From: Kineothrix sp. IPX-CK
GTDB taxonomy: Bacteria > Bacillota > Clostridia > Lachnospirales > Lachnospiraceae
DNA length: 64,000 nucleotides
Reading direction: 5' to 3'
Assembly: GCF_039134705.1 (NCBI RefSeq)
Contig: NZ_CP146256.1
Coordinates: 3,782,001-3,846,000, forward strand
Part shown: positions 9,147-18,753 of the stretch, in pieces
Position numbering within the stretch: the first letter of the stretch is position 1
Layout of the letters: each line of letters begins with the position of its first letter
The notes under the pieces: generated by a model
The model's input: the letters and a program-made list of their open reading frames with translations, nothing else
Told to the model about the DNA's origin: nothing
Databases searched by the model: none
Translations under genes and position numbers: made by a program

Positions 9147-10868
9147 TTAAATGAATGCTTTTAAGTCTTCTGTCAGCATTTCTACCTTAGCCTGTGCGTC
9201 TTCGAGGCTCGTTCCCTTTACTCCCATATAAAACTTGAGCTTCGGCTCAGTTCCTGACGGACGGGCACAGCACCATGAGTCACATGTCAAATCGAAATAA
9301 AGCACGTTCGATTTCGGAAGCCCTGTTTCGCTTTCCTCTCCGTTTTCCATATTCACGATTTTACCGGAAGCATAGTCTCTTACCTCGACTACTTTCAGAT
9401 CTCCGAAGTTCTTCGGCGGATTGCTTCTAAGTTTATCCATGATCTGAGCAATTTGTTTAGAACCCTCGATACCTTTTAACGTGATGGCATACTGAGTCTC
9501 TTTGAAGTATCCGTATTTATCATATATATCCAGCATCTGATCCCATACGGTCTTTCCATGCTTTTTACACCATGCCGCCATTTCGCATAGACACATAACG
9601 GCAACTACCGCATCCTTATCTCTCGCATGGGTTCCCGCAAGACAGCCATAGCTTTCCTCAAGACCGAATACATAGTTATTGGAGCCGCTCTCCTCGAACC
9701 ATTTGATCTGCTCCCCGATATATTTGAAACCGGTTAAAACTTCGATGCATTTCACCTTATAGTCGTCGGAAATGGCCTTTGCCATATTCGTTGTAACTAT
9801 CGTCGTAACGAGTGCCGGATTCTCAGGCATCGTATTCGTAGCACTTCTTTCCCTTAAAATATATTCCGCGATGAGCATACCCGACATATTTCCGGTAAAA
9901 GGAATGTATTCGCCGCTCTTTGTATCCAAAGCATAGATACCTAGTCTGTCCGCATCAGGGTCGGTTGCCAGCACAATATCCGCATTCTTCTCCTTCGCCA
10001 GCTTCAGAGCAAGGACAAAAGCCTTGGGATCCTCCGGATTAGGATATTCCAGCGTAGTGAAATCGGGGTCCGGCAGTTCCTGCTCGGGAACAACGTACAC
10101 ATGCTTAAAGCCCAGCTCCGATAAAATGCGTCTTACCGGAATGTTGCCCGTACCGTGGAAAGGAGAGTAAACGATTTTAATGTCATCAGATACTTCTTTG
10201 ATGATTTCCGGATGGATAATCTGCTTTTTCAGCTCTTCCATATAAGCATCGTCAATTTCTTTTCCTATCACCTGATACAAGCCGGCCTCAATCGCTTCTT
10301 GCTTATCCATCGTCTTTACTTCGTGATAATTCGTTACATTCTTCACTTCCGTAATGATTTCTTCATCCTTAGGCGCCGTTACCTGCGCACCGTCCTCCCA
10401 GTACGCCTTGTAACCGTTGTATTCGGGCGGGTTATGGCTGGCCGTAATTACGATACCGGAAATACAGCCTAATTTTCTAAGTGCAAAGGACAGCTCCGGC
10501 GTAGGGCGCAAATCCTCGAAAACATATGCTTTAATTCCATTAGCCGCAAGACACAAAGCCGCCTCATCGGCAAATTCGGGAGACTTTCTTCTGGAGTCAT
10601 AAGCGATGGCCACTCCTTTTTCTTTGCCGCCCTGCTTGATAATATAATTGGCAAGTCCCTGTGTTGCCTTTCTTACCGTATAGATATTCATGCGGTTTGT
10701 TCCCGCACCGATTACACCGCGCAAGCCGCCGGTGCCAAATTCCAGTTCTTTATAGAAACGGTCTTCCATTTCCTTTTCATCATTTCTAATTGCTAAAAGC
10801 TCCTTCTTCGTGTCCTCGTCGAAGTATGAATCATTTAACCAAAACTCAAACTCTTCCTTGTAACTCAT
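9147..10868 (-). CDS. pgcA: Phosphoglucomutase (alpha-D-phosphohexomutase family)
   Basis: Interconverts glucose 6-phosphate and glucose 1-phosphate, the substrate that RfbA turns into dTDP-glucose. The 573-residue protein shows all four family landmarks: the phosphoserine loop TASHNPPEYNGYK (Ser144), the metal-binding DPDADRLG, the sugar-specificity loop GLEESYG, and the phosphate-binding CARPSGTEPK near the C-terminus. Length fits the Firmicutes PgcA type. An open frame extends to a GTG at 10925, but AGGAGG lies eight bases before the ATG at 10868, so that start is chosen. It has its own promoter with an operator-like palindrome, although it sits between glycosyltransferase genes, suggesting separate control of precursor supply. 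Confidence 0.95.
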   Translation of the reverse strand: MSYKEEFEFWLNDSYFDEDTKKELLAIRNDEKEMEDRFYKELEFGTGGLRGVIGAGTNRMNIYTVRKATQGLANYIIKQGGKEKGVAIAYDSRRKSPEFADEAALCLAANGIKAYVFEDLRPTPELSFALRKLGCISGIVITASHNPPEYNGYKAYWEDGAQVTAPKDEEIITEVKNVTNYHEVKTMDKQEAIEAGLYQVIGKEIDDAYMEELKKQIIHPEIIKEVSDDIKIVYSPFHGTGNIPVRRILSELGFKHVYVVPEQELPDPDFTTLEYPNPEDPKAFVLALKLAKEKNADIVLATDPDADRLGIYALDTKSGEYIPFTGNMSGMLIAEYILRERSATNTMPENPALVTTIVTTNMAKAISDDYKVKCIEVLTGFKYIGEQIKWFEESGSNNYVFGLEESYGCLAGTHARDKDAVVAVMCLCEMAAWCKKHGKTVWDQMLDIYDKYGYFKETQYAITLKGIEGSKQIAQIMDKLRSNPPKNFGDLKVVEVRDYASGKIVNMENGEESETGLPKSNVLYFDLTCDSWCCARPSGTEPKLKFYMGVKGTSLEDAQAKVEMLTEDLKAFI

Positions 10869-10910
10869 TTCAGGTTCCTCCTGTATCTGTACTCTGATAT
10901 TTAGTTTTCT

Positions 10911-10959
10911 ATGTGATATTATCACATTGGGATTATATCACATTCTTCTCTATTTTCAA
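10911..10959 (-). promoter_or_regulatory. pgcA promoter with palindromic operator-like site
   Basis: Minus-strand TTGAAA (10954-10959), 16-base spacer, TATAAT (10932-10937) with an extended TGA before it. Just downstream lies the palindrome ATGTGATATTATCACAT (10911-10927; 8-bp arms around one base), and a further TATCACAT half-site at 10936-10943 overlaps the -10 region, exactly 16 bases from its twin. The promoter overlaps the stop codon of the upstream glycosyltransferase gene. Confidence 0.6.
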
Positions 10960-12966
10960 AGAAAAGTCACTGCGATCCAAGGAAAAATTGGGATTATAAT
11001 AGGGATCGCCCTTTTCCAGGACCTCCTTCCACTTCTCCCGAAACCTTGCAGATTCCTCATTATAGCGCTCCGCCTTCTCGCCCTCATCATCCAAGCCTCT
11101 GGATATGGATTCAAAATGATACAGCTCCGCAAAGGGGGTAAAAACATTCAAATATCCTAATTCCCTAAGCTTTAAGCAGAAATCTACGTCGTTTAGGGAT
11201 ATGGCAAAGGATTCATCCAGTCCTCCCACTTTTTCAAACAATTCCTTGGAAACTAACAGACAGGCCCCCGTTACCGCAGATACATCCTGCGCATAGCAAA
11301 GCCTTCCCATGTAGCCCAGATTTTCCCTATGCTGTCCATAGTGGCTATGACCTGCCGTACGGTGAGCACCGAGCGCAAGAACCACACCAGCGTGCTGTAT
11401 CGTCTTATTTTCATAGTAGAGTTTGGCACCTACGGCTCCCACATCCGCACGCTGCGCGTACATGAGCAGTTCCTCCATCCAGTTGACCGTAATCACTCGC
11501 GTGTCGTTATTGAGTAGAAGAATATACTCGCCGGCAGCTTCTTTTGCGCCAAGATTATTCACTGCAGAATAATTAAACTTTTTATCTGCATTATGCTGTA
11601 TCTTTTCAGCATTTATTATCCTTACTTTCTCATTTCCTTTAAGTTTATCATAGTATTCCCATATCTCCGGCGTTTCGCTGTTGTTTTCCACCACGATGAT
11701 TTCATAATTATCGTAGGTGGATTTCTCCAAAATAGAAGTGATACATCTGCTCAGATCCTCTTTGTGATCCTTGTTGGCAATAACGATGGAAATCTTAGGA
11801 TTGCCGATAATCTGATAGCTGATCTTAAAAATTGTCTCAAAAGCTCTGGTGCTGGATATTTTAAAATGTTCGTAACCGTGCCCCCGCAGATGCTCCGCCA
11901 CTGCTCCTTTCGCCGCATCGATAGCATATGTCTTGGCCTGAATACCTGAAGCTACGCTGCCCGCATGAGAACGCCAATAGTACATGAGCTTCGGTACATG
12001 AACCACATTCTCAGCACGGTCCGTCAGACGCAGAATCATATCGTGATCCTGACTGCCGTCATATTTGCTGCGAAACAGTTCTGTCCCCTCCAAAAGTCGT
12101 CTGTGGAACACACTGAAATGACATATATAATTGTTAGCCCGAAGATTATCTACAGCATAATCGGGCTTAAAGTGCATAGTAAGCATTTTATTGATATCAT
12201 TATTTTTGAAAGTAGTCTCATCGCAGTAAATATAATCCGCATTCTGCTCATTTATGGCTCTGGTATATTCGTAAAGCACCGACGGATGCAGGATATCATC
12301 ATGATCGAACAGCCCGATATACTCTCCGGTGGCCATCGCATAGCATCTATTGGTATTCCCTGAAATACCCTCATTCCTCTCCAGCTTCTTATAAACGATA
12401 CGGGCCTCTCCTCCAGTATGCGCTTTGTCCCCCTCCATGTATTCCCCGCATATCTCTCCTACGTAGGAATGTTCCATGTCGGAACCGTCTGCAAGACAAA
12501 GCTCCCAGTTTTCATAGGTCTGATTTATTACGGAATCCAGCATAGCTGTAAGAAACTCCTTAGGAGTATTATATAGCGGTACCAGAATACTGAACTTTAC
12601 CATTCGGGGGAAAATAGTTTCTCTTTCCTTCCTTCTTCTTGCTTCATTGGGAAAGCTGGCCGTACCAAAACATTCCATGGCTTCGCGTTCTCTGCTCTTA
12701 TACTTTATCTTAGCCACAAGTCCTCTCAGATTTCCGCAGTTTTTTAAACGGCCGCGCTGACGAAGAAGAAAATGCATAGCTTTGCGAAAGGGCGCGCTCG
12801 CTTTCCAAACAGGATTGCTCTTAATCCGGTTTATCTTAAAACTAAGCTCCTCATTCTTTTCCTCCAGCTCCGCAATCCGGCCCGCTAAATCAGCACATTT
12901 TATATGTTCCTTTTCATAGGCCTCTTTATAATAATTTTCATTATAATCCGTCTTTTCTTCCTGCAT
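10933..12966 (-). CDS. Double-domain GT2 glycosyltransferase
   Basis: A 677-residue enzyme with two complete GT2 domains. An N-terminal stretch of about 60 residues is strongly predicted coiled coil (AGRIAELEEKNEELSFKI). Domain 1 begins at FSILVPLYNTPKEFL and carries LFDHDD; domain 2 begins at ISIVIANKDHKEDL, carries LLLNNDTRV, and ends with the ISLNDVDFCLKLRELGY acceptor motif. Such tandem enzymes often add two different residues or act as polymerising transferases for ABC-exported glycans; that is inference here. An AGGA site lies seven bases before the ATG. It is followed directly by the pgcA promoter and preceded by another large GT2 gene, with a 59-base gap. Confidence 0.9.
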   Translation of the reverse strand: MQEEKTDYNENYYKEAYEKEHIKCADLAGRIAELEEKNEELSFKINRIKSNPVWKASAPFRKAMHFLLRQRGRLKNCGNLRGLVAKIKYKSREREAMECFGTASFPNEARRRKERETIFPRMVKFSILVPLYNTPKEFLTAMLDSVINQTYENWELCLADGSDMEHSYVGEICGEYMEGDKAHTGGEARIVYKKLERNEGISGNTNRCYAMATGEYIGLFDHDDILHPSVLYEYTRAINEQNADYIYCDETTFKNNDINKMLTMHFKPDYAVDNLRANNYICHFSVFHRRLLEGTELFRSKYDGSQDHDMILRLTDRAENVVHVPKLMYYWRSHAGSVASGIQAKTYAIDAAKGAVAEHLRGHGYEHFKISSTRAFETIFKISYQIIGNPKISIVIANKDHKEDLSRCITSILEKSTYDNYEIIVVENNSETPEIWEYYDKLKGNEKVRIINAEKIQHNADKKFNYSAVNNLGAKEAAGEYILLLNNDTRVITVNWMEELLMYAQRADVGAVGAKLYYENKTIQHAGVVLALGAHRTAGHSHYGQHRENLGYMGRLCYAQDVSAVTGACLLVSKELFEKVGGLDESFAISLNDVDFCLKLRELGYLNVFTPFAELYHFESISRGLDDEGEKAERYNEESARFREKWKEVLEKGDPYYNPNFSLDRSDFSLKIEKNVI

Positions 12967-13025
12967 TCTCTGTCCTTTCCCTAATTACTATTCAGCCTGC
13001 GGCCTCATAGCAACATAACGCTTGC

Positions 13026-15191
13026 TCACTTAATATTCAGGTAACGGTTCGTCCATGAATAAAGCTTCTGACCGGAGCATTTATCTTTAACAAGAATCCC
13101 CAACCTGTAATTTCCCTTTTCGGCATCCTCACCCCGAAGCACTGCTCCGAAACCTGCCATTCCAACATTAACCTGATCCGGAAGATTCCGCTCCACGTCC
13201 TTTCGAAGAAGAATCTCCGGTGAGACTGTATAAAGCCCGTGTTCTCCTTCTAAAGATTCTGACCCGGTACTTATTCTCTCCAGTATAATCGCCTTTTCAT
13301 AACATGCGTTATCCGAACCTGCTACAAAGGAATACCCTTGTATATAATAATCTTGCATATGATTGCCCCGTTCATACTCCGGCTCTATGCCACAGCGCCA
13401 TTCCTCCACAGTTCCTGCATATTCCAGACTGATCATGACGCATGCATCCTCCCTGGCGTCCTTAAGCAGCCCGTCAGCCTTTATAACCTTCCCATAAGGC
13501 ATACCCTCCTGCCAATCGTAATCTGCCCTAAGCTCAAAGCCCGAAGAAAGCATATCTCCTGCCAGATATTTATGATAAAAGGGATCTTTCCCGTAAAGCT
13601 CTCTATGCCGGGCGTAGAGTTTCCTCTTTTCTGCGAGCAGCCGCTCAAGCTTATCCCTTTCTCCATCCTGCCCTCTGCTAAGCGATTCATAGTGATATAA
13701 CGTCACCTCTTGTAAAACAGCGTTATAATATCCTTTCTCATACAAGGAAAAGCATAAGTCCACATCATTAAAGGCCACTGGCAGTTCCTCAGGAAAGCAG
13801 TTCACCTCCTCGAACTTCTCCTTCGCTACGGAAAGACAAGCCCCCGTTACCGCGATGACATTTCTCATGCCACGGTTCCATCCATAATAATAACGATCGT
13901 TATCATCTTTGAATTGAAGCTTATGCACCGGCCCCAAACGCGAATTTACAATACCGCCATGCTGCACTCTATTGGAATCAGGATATAACAGCTTGACCCC
14001 GACGGCACCTGTGTAGGGCTTCATTGCCTCCGCATAGAGCCTTTCCAGCCAGCCGGATAACTTTCGTTCGTCCGCTTTCTTTACCTCCGGCACCTCTACA
14101 TCATCATTGAGAAACAAGCACACTTCACCCGCTGCCGCTGTCGCTCCCTTATTGCACATAGCAGAAAAATGAAAGGGCATCTTCTCATAAATATAAGTAT
14201 ACTTAATGCCGAGTCCGCTTAAATAAGCATTCAAGCCCTCCCTGGTCCGCTCCTCGCTCCCATTATCCACCAAAATTATTTCATAAGGCATCCCTGCCGA
14301 ATTCTTTACCGACTCTATACATCGTTTCAGAACTTTCTCATTATCCTTGGAAGGGATAATGATAGAAATAAGTTGTTTCTCTATTTTACCGGAAGTGATA
14401 TCTTCATCGGAAGGAATATGTTCACTGAAACAGCAGCTTTCATCAGAAGTGCTGCTTTCATAAGGATAACTGCCCTCATTGTAAAGCAGTTCTCCTTCCC
14501 TGTTCAAAAAAGAATGGAACAGGATTTCATCGATATGTCCCACAGGAAATTCATCCGGATTTCTTTCTTGTCTCCTTTCAAAACCACCTGCCTTCTGAGC
14601 CAATAGACGGCACATATGATAAATCCACACACGGTCGTCCTCAGCCTCTTTTCCTCCGATGCCAAGTATCTCCTCCTTAGACAATTCCATTAAGGCATTA
14701 GTGCGCACCGCAAATATGGAGCCAAAATAAAAGCAGGACAGAAAAGTATCAGGAGACCAGTCAGGCTTCAGCCATGGCGTATATCTGATTCCGTCGGGAC
14801 TCAGTACATCCTCATCTCCATAAGCCACGGAAATCTGCGGATGCGCAAGAAAAAAGTCATTGATTAATTCTTCCGCCAGCACTGCACATTTTCCGCCAGA
14901 CGCCTGAAACAGAACGATATCCGCCGCCTCTTTATCAGCACCGCCTGCCGTCAAATAATCCTTCACCGCCTCATACGGAACCCGCTTGATACTAAGCGTT
15001 CTTCCACCGTACGTTTTCGTCTCTTCCGCAAGGCTATCCCTCAGAGCGTCTTCCCTCTTTCGAATCCACTCGTCATACGAAACGCTCTTTTCCTCGAACA
15101 ACCTATCATACCGTTTATGCTGCCCCTCTATCAACTTTTCTTTTAACCACGCCTTTATTCCACCGCCCAAATTCCTCTCCTCAACTTCCAA
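13026..15191 (-). CDS. Large GT2 glycosyltransferase with partial N-terminal GT2 half and beta-rich C-terminus
   Basis: A 721-residue protein. Residues about 85-170 resemble only the DED-containing back half of a GT2 domain (SVAYGDEDVLSPDG, LKPDWSPDTFL), without a nucleotide-binding front. A complete GT2 domain follows (LISIIIPSKDNEKVL, LVDNGSEE, LFLNDDVEV, VAFNDVDLCFSLYEKGY). The last 170 residues are beta-rich and unrecognised, perhaps glycan-binding. No ATG start exists: a stop precedes TTG at 15191. A second TTG at 15170 has AGGAG six bases upstream and may be the true start. It lies 76 bases from the methyltransferase/kinase-like gene. The halved domain is complementary in kind to the one in the gene at 7587-9002. 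Confidence 0.82.
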   Translation of the reverse strand: MEVEERNLGGGIKAWLKEKLIEGQHKRYDRLFEEKSVSYDEWIRKREDALRDSLAEETKTYGGRTLSIKRVPYEAVKDYLTAGGADKEAADIVLFQASGGKCAVLAEELINDFFLAHPQISVAYGDEDVLSPDGIRYTPWLKPDWSPDTFLSCFYFGSIFAVRTNALMELSKEEILGIGGKEAEDDRVWIYHMCRLLAQKAGGFERRQERNPDEFPVGHIDEILFHSFLNREGELLYNEGSYPYESSTSDESCCFSEHIPSDEDITSGKIEKQLISIIIPSKDNEKVLKRCIESVKNSAGMPYEIILVDNGSEERTREGLNAYLSGLGIKYTYIYEKMPFHFSAMCNKGATAAAGEVCLFLNDDVEVPEVKKADERKLSGWLERLYAEAMKPYTGAVGVKLLYPDSNRVQHGGIVNSRLGPVHKLQFKDDNDRYYYGWNRGMRNVIAVTGACLSVAKEKFEEVNCFPEELPVAFNDVDLCFSLYEKGYYNAVLQEVTLYHYESLSRGQDGERDKLERLLAEKRKLYARHRELYGKDPFYHKYLAGDMLSSGFELRADYDWQEGMPYGKVIKADGLLKDAREDACVMISLEYAGTVEEWRCGIEPEYERGNHMQDYYIQGYSFVAGSDNACYEKAIILERISTGSESLEGEHGLYTVSPEILLRKDVERNLPDQVNVGMAGFGAVLRGEDAEKGNYRLGILVKDKCSGQKLYSWTNRYLNIK

Positions 15192-15267
15192 ATGCGAACT
15201 TCACAGTCTCCCAAAATTACACATAAAATTTTCTATCCCTGCCAGTTTCGCAATCGCAATCACCAAA

Positions 15268-17409
15268 TCACCATATCTTCTTCACCGCTCCCGCCATATC
15301 CTTCGCGATTTCTTCCGGCACGCGCACAATTTCCATTTCTGCGACGATTTCATTCCTATCCATCCTATCCAAATTTCCCAGTCGGATATTTATATTAGGA
15401 TCCTCCGTAGCGAACACGTAACTCCCATCCTTCAGGCTCTTTCCATTAGTGATAATATTCTTCTTGCCAGGTTCCACTGCCATTCCGTTAAAGGTCAGCT
15501 CTTTCACCCGTACGACACAATAATCCATGGCCGGATCTATACGAAGCATATTAACGTTTCCAGCCGTCTCCAACTCCAGACGAATCAGATTCTCCCCTTC
15601 ATAAGCATCTCTTACGAAATAGGAATCCTCCTCACAATATCCGTTTCCCCGATCTTCATAAATCTGTATTCTTTCCTTCTCGGAAGAATCATCAAACTTA
15701 TGCACCCACTTTAGCGGCTCCATGATCTTATAGCCTATGGCATCACGCATCTGTGCCATAGATTTATGTTTTCCTGTAACAAACTCCTGAAATCCCATCT
15801 CTTGCTCACGGAACTCCTCCGCTTCCCTTTCGGTAATACCAAGGGTTTCTATTATCGCATCCAAATTGAGTTTATTTCGCTTCTCATTTTCGAGAACATA
15901 GCAATACACTGCGCGGAAAGCCGTTTCCTTAGCACTGACCGGCTTACCGAAAGTCCACTCGTAATCTATGATAGTCCAAGCTCCATCCATTATCGCCTTG
16001 AGGCCTGACTCATCCAAAGAAGAATCCTCTTCTGCTTCATCATTCGTTTCTTCCGAAACTTCTTTCGGTGTAATCAATATATTGGAAAAAATCAAATCAT
16101 AATCTGCCACCGGCATCTCCTCATGATAAGAAATTCTTTCCAGATATTCTTTAAATAACACATGGAATTTATCAATTTCATTTCTCTCCAGACATCCGTC
16201 CAGAATCTCCTCCAGCGTTAATCCTTCTACAAATTCAAACTGAGCTGATTTACCGTCCTCACATAAGCTGCACTTATTGACCCGGAGCTTACCGCCCTCA
16301 AATCTTTGCCTCAAATCGATGTATGCCGTCTCCATGCTTTTGATATGATCTATGGCTTCATTCGATAACGCATGTTTTTTTACTATCTTTTTCCCTTCTC
16401 CATCAATACATATCTCCGTACGAATCTCATACTCCGGCGAACGATCATTGGAATATTTGGCATACTTTATATCGAAATCATCTCCGATAACCGCAGCATA
16501 AGAGTTGGAAAACACAGGGAAAAGTCCATCCTTTATCACCGCATCGAAAGCCTGCTTCTCATCGAAGAGCAACATTCTGTCTCTATCAAAATTCCTATTA
16601 TTCTCCGACAGCTCTCCGGGCATCGGGAGCCTCCCGTCAGAATACAAGGCAGTCATAAACTTATAGTCAGGGTAGGGATAATAAAAGGAATAGTCTTTTA
16701 CCCCGCAGGCATGAAAAATATTCTCCAGTCCCTCTCTCGTAAAGGTACGCACGCCTCCGCCTTGCGCATAATCCTCAATTCCCGAAAAATAAGTCCCCAG
16801 ATGGTCTTCCCTGCATCCGGCGAAATACTTAAGTCCCAGTCTGTTTTCGATAGCAATAATGATTCTCCCGTCCTTTTTTAAATGACGAAGCATCATCTTG
16901 AGCAGATCCTCATAGGGGCGGACCGTTCCGGTATAGCTCTGACCGTACTCGAATACACCAATGAAATAGATAAAATCGAAATCATTCGGCAGCTCCGGTT
17001 CTATGTCCATAAAATTCCCCACATGTATGGTGACGTTATCGCAGTCCTGATGTCTATAGGCATTGATCATACTTCTCTTCTTAGATAAGTCGATGCAGGT
17101 AACGCTTCCCGCCTTTTTGGCAAGATTGCCCGTAATTGCACCGCAGCCGGCTCCAACCTCCAGCACTTTCGCATCCTTATCCATAGGAACCCAGTCCACA
17201 ATATTTTCCCTGAGAGGGGACAAATGATAGAGAACCGGCCATTTTGCCCGTTCTTCGATAATACGCCTATATTCTATAGGAGAGTAGTTTTTAACGATGT
17301 CCAGAATCTCATCCTCTACCTCTCCGTCACAATAAAGGTCCTCGCCCGGATAATATTTATAATCAAGAACTATTTTCCCAATCTGCTCTATGTTTGAAGA
17401 AACATTCAT
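15268..17409 (-). CDS. Methyltransferase plus kinase-like protein, probable glycan chain-capping enzyme
   Basis: A 713-residue multidomain protein. Residues about 60-260 are a class I SAM methyltransferase (motif I KVLEVGAGCGAITG, acidic CIDLS, then GVFEY and a Leu-rich motif III region). Residues about 300-530 look like a diverged protein-kinase/phosphotransferase fold: VKKHAL as a possible ATP-lysine strand, FEFVEGLTLEEIL as hinge, D438-x4-N443 (DLIFSN) in place of the HxDxxxxN loop, and IDYEW where DFG or DFE is expected. The C-terminal 170 residues are beta-rich. The order methyltransferase then kinase, next to wzt and wzm, matches WbdD-like O-antigen chain terminators; that function is inferred. 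AGGAG lies seven bases before the ATG. Confidence 0.72.
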   Translation of the reverse strand: MNVSSNIEQIGKIVLDYKYYPGEDLYCDGEVEDEILDIVKNYSPIEYRRIIEERAKWPVLYHLSPLRENIVDWVPMDKDAKVLEVGAGCGAITGNLAKKAGSVTCIDLSKKRSMINAYRHQDCDNVTIHVGNFMDIEPELPNDFDFIYFIGVFEYGQSYTGTVRPYEDLLKMMLRHLKKDGRIIIAIENRLGLKYFAGCREDHLGTYFSGIEDYAQGGGVRTFTREGLENIFHACGVKDYSFYYPYPDYKFMTALYSDGRLPMPGELSENNRNFDRDRMLLFDEKQAFDAVIKDGLFPVFSNSYAAVIGDDFDIKYAKYSNDRSPEYEIRTEICIDGEGKKIVKKHALSNEAIDHIKSMETAYIDLRQRFEGGKLRVNKCSLCEDGKSAQFEFVEGLTLEEILDGCLERNEIDKFHVLFKEYLERISYHEEMPVADYDLIFSNILITPKEVSEETNDEAEEDSSLDESGLKAIMDGAWTIIDYEWTFGKPVSAKETAFRAVYCYVLENEKRNKLNLDAIIETLGITEREAEEFREQEMGFQEFVTGKHKSMAQMRDAIGYKIMEPLKWVHKFDDSSEKERIQIYEDRGNGYCEEDSYFVRDAYEGENLIRLELETAGNVNMLRIDPAMDYCVVRVKELTFNGMAVEPGKKNIITNGKSLKDGSYVFATEDPNINIRLGNLDRMDRNEIVAEMEIVRVPEEIAKDMAGAVKKIW

Positions 17410-17438
17410 ATCAGTTCTCCTTTTGCCCTGGTCTGTTG

Positions 17439-18716
17439 CTAAATACAGTCGCTTACCTCAGCCTCCGTGTCCATATCGTAATAACCTACCGTATCCTTAT
17501 CCGATATTACCGTAACGTTAATTACATCGTACAGCCTGTGATATACGGCAAAGTCGTTGTCCTCATATCCGGTCACTCCTAAAGACAACAGATATTCTCC
17601 CCCCTGAAGGCTCATCTTCTGCCTGAAAGTAATCATCTTTACACTTCCGGCGCTTACCGGCTCTAAAAATGTTTTTTCGAACATGGTATTCGTCCCTGTA
17701 ATCTCGGTACCTCTTATATTCTTAACCGTAAATGCAAATATAGGTGCCGGAACGTCCTCAGAAAACTCTACCTTCATATGAATCGTGAATTCATGCCCTT
17801 TTATGACAGCCGTAGTCCTTATCCCTTCGCTGTCCGTAATATAATATTCCGTTATACAAGCCACCTTAGTTCCATATTCAAGCAAATCAGGATTGACTCC
17901 CGCTTTCACGGCCGCTGCCTCTCTCAAATCACTGTCGTTTAAAAGGTTCTCTTTATCTTCATCTTCAATCGCATACTGCCCGACCAGCACTCTCTTATAG
18001 ACGTCTATCATCTCCTTAGGTGAACCTTCGCCCAGCTTTTTCCCCTTATTAAGCAGTATTACTCTGTCACAATATTTGCTGATGCTGCTTAAATCATGGC
18101 TGACAAATAAAATCGTCTTTCCGATTTTCTTGAATTCTTCAAATTTATGATAGCACTTTGCCTGGAAAAATACGTCGCCCACCGACAAGGCTTCGTCAAC
18201 AATCAATATTTCCGGTTCAATATTAATTGCCACCGCAAATGCCAGCCGCACGAACATTCCACTGGAATATGTCTTGACCGGCTGGTACACATAGTCGCCG
18301 ATATCCGCGAAATCCAGTATGGCATCCATCTTCTCCCCGATTTCCTTTTCCGAAAAGCCGATCATCGTACCGTTTAAGTAAATGTTTTCTATGCCGTTGT
18401 ATTCCATATTAAAGCCTGCGCCCAGTTCGAGAAGTGCAGAAATGCGCCCGTTCACGGCTACCTCACCCCCAGAGGGATTAAGCACTCCCGTAATGATTTT
18501 CAAAATCGTGGATTTTCCCGATCCATTGGTTCCGATGATTCCAACCGTCTCGCCCTGATATACCGTCATGTCCACCTTATCCAGCGCATGGTGCTCCTTG
18601 TAGCGCTTCTTTCCCGATAGTCCAAAGGCTTCTTTCATCCGGTCCGAAGGCTTATCATATAATCTATATACTTTTTCCAATTCCTTGGTCTGTATCGCTA
18701 TTTTCTTTTCTTCCAT
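17439..18716 (-). CDS. wzt: Wzt-like polysaccharide ABC exporter ATPase with C-terminal glycan-binding domain
   Basis: Energises export of a lipid-linked polysaccharide. The 425-residue protein has an ABC ATPase domain (Walker A GTNGSGKST at 62-70, signature YSSGMFVRLAFA, Walker B ILIVDEALSVGD, switch VSHD) and about 180 further residues. The end of this tail (about 300-420; FTIHMKVEFSEDV, FAFTVKNIRGTEITGTNT) is the beta-sandwich of Wzt C-terminal domains, which in studied O-antigen systems binds the modified chain end. TagH-type teichoic acid ATPases lack this domain. It lies 29 bases from the capping-enzyme candidate and 37 from the permease, which fits capped-chain recognition. Confidence 0.9.
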   Translation of the reverse strand: MEEKKIAIQTKELEKVYRLYDKPSDRMKEAFGLSGKKRYKEHHALDKVDMTVYQGETVGIIGTNGSGKSTILKIITGVLNPSGGEVAVNGRISALLELGAGFNMEYNGIENIYLNGTMIGFSEKEIGEKMDAILDFADIGDYVYQPVKTYSSGMFVRLAFAVAINIEPEILIVDEALSVGDVFFQAKCYHKFEEFKKIGKTILFVSHDLSSISKYCDRVILLNKGKKLGEGSPKEMIDVYKRVLVGQYAIEDEDKENLLNDSDLREAAAVKAGVNPDLLEYGTKVACITEYYITDSEGIRTTAVIKGHEFTIHMKVEFSEDVPAPIFAFTVKNIRGTEITGTNTMFEKTFLEPVSAGSVKMITFRQKMSLQGGEYLLSLGVTGYEDNDFAVYHRLYDVINVTVISDKDTVGYYDMDTEAEVSDCI

Positions 18717-18753
18717 TCAGCTATTTCTCCGTTGCACTGCTAATATTTTCTTT

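Noticed and set aside
10869..10925. Longer pgcA start at GTG 10925
   Set aside because: AGGAGG is correctly placed before the ATG at 10868, and the promoter -10 and operator lie in the proposed extension.
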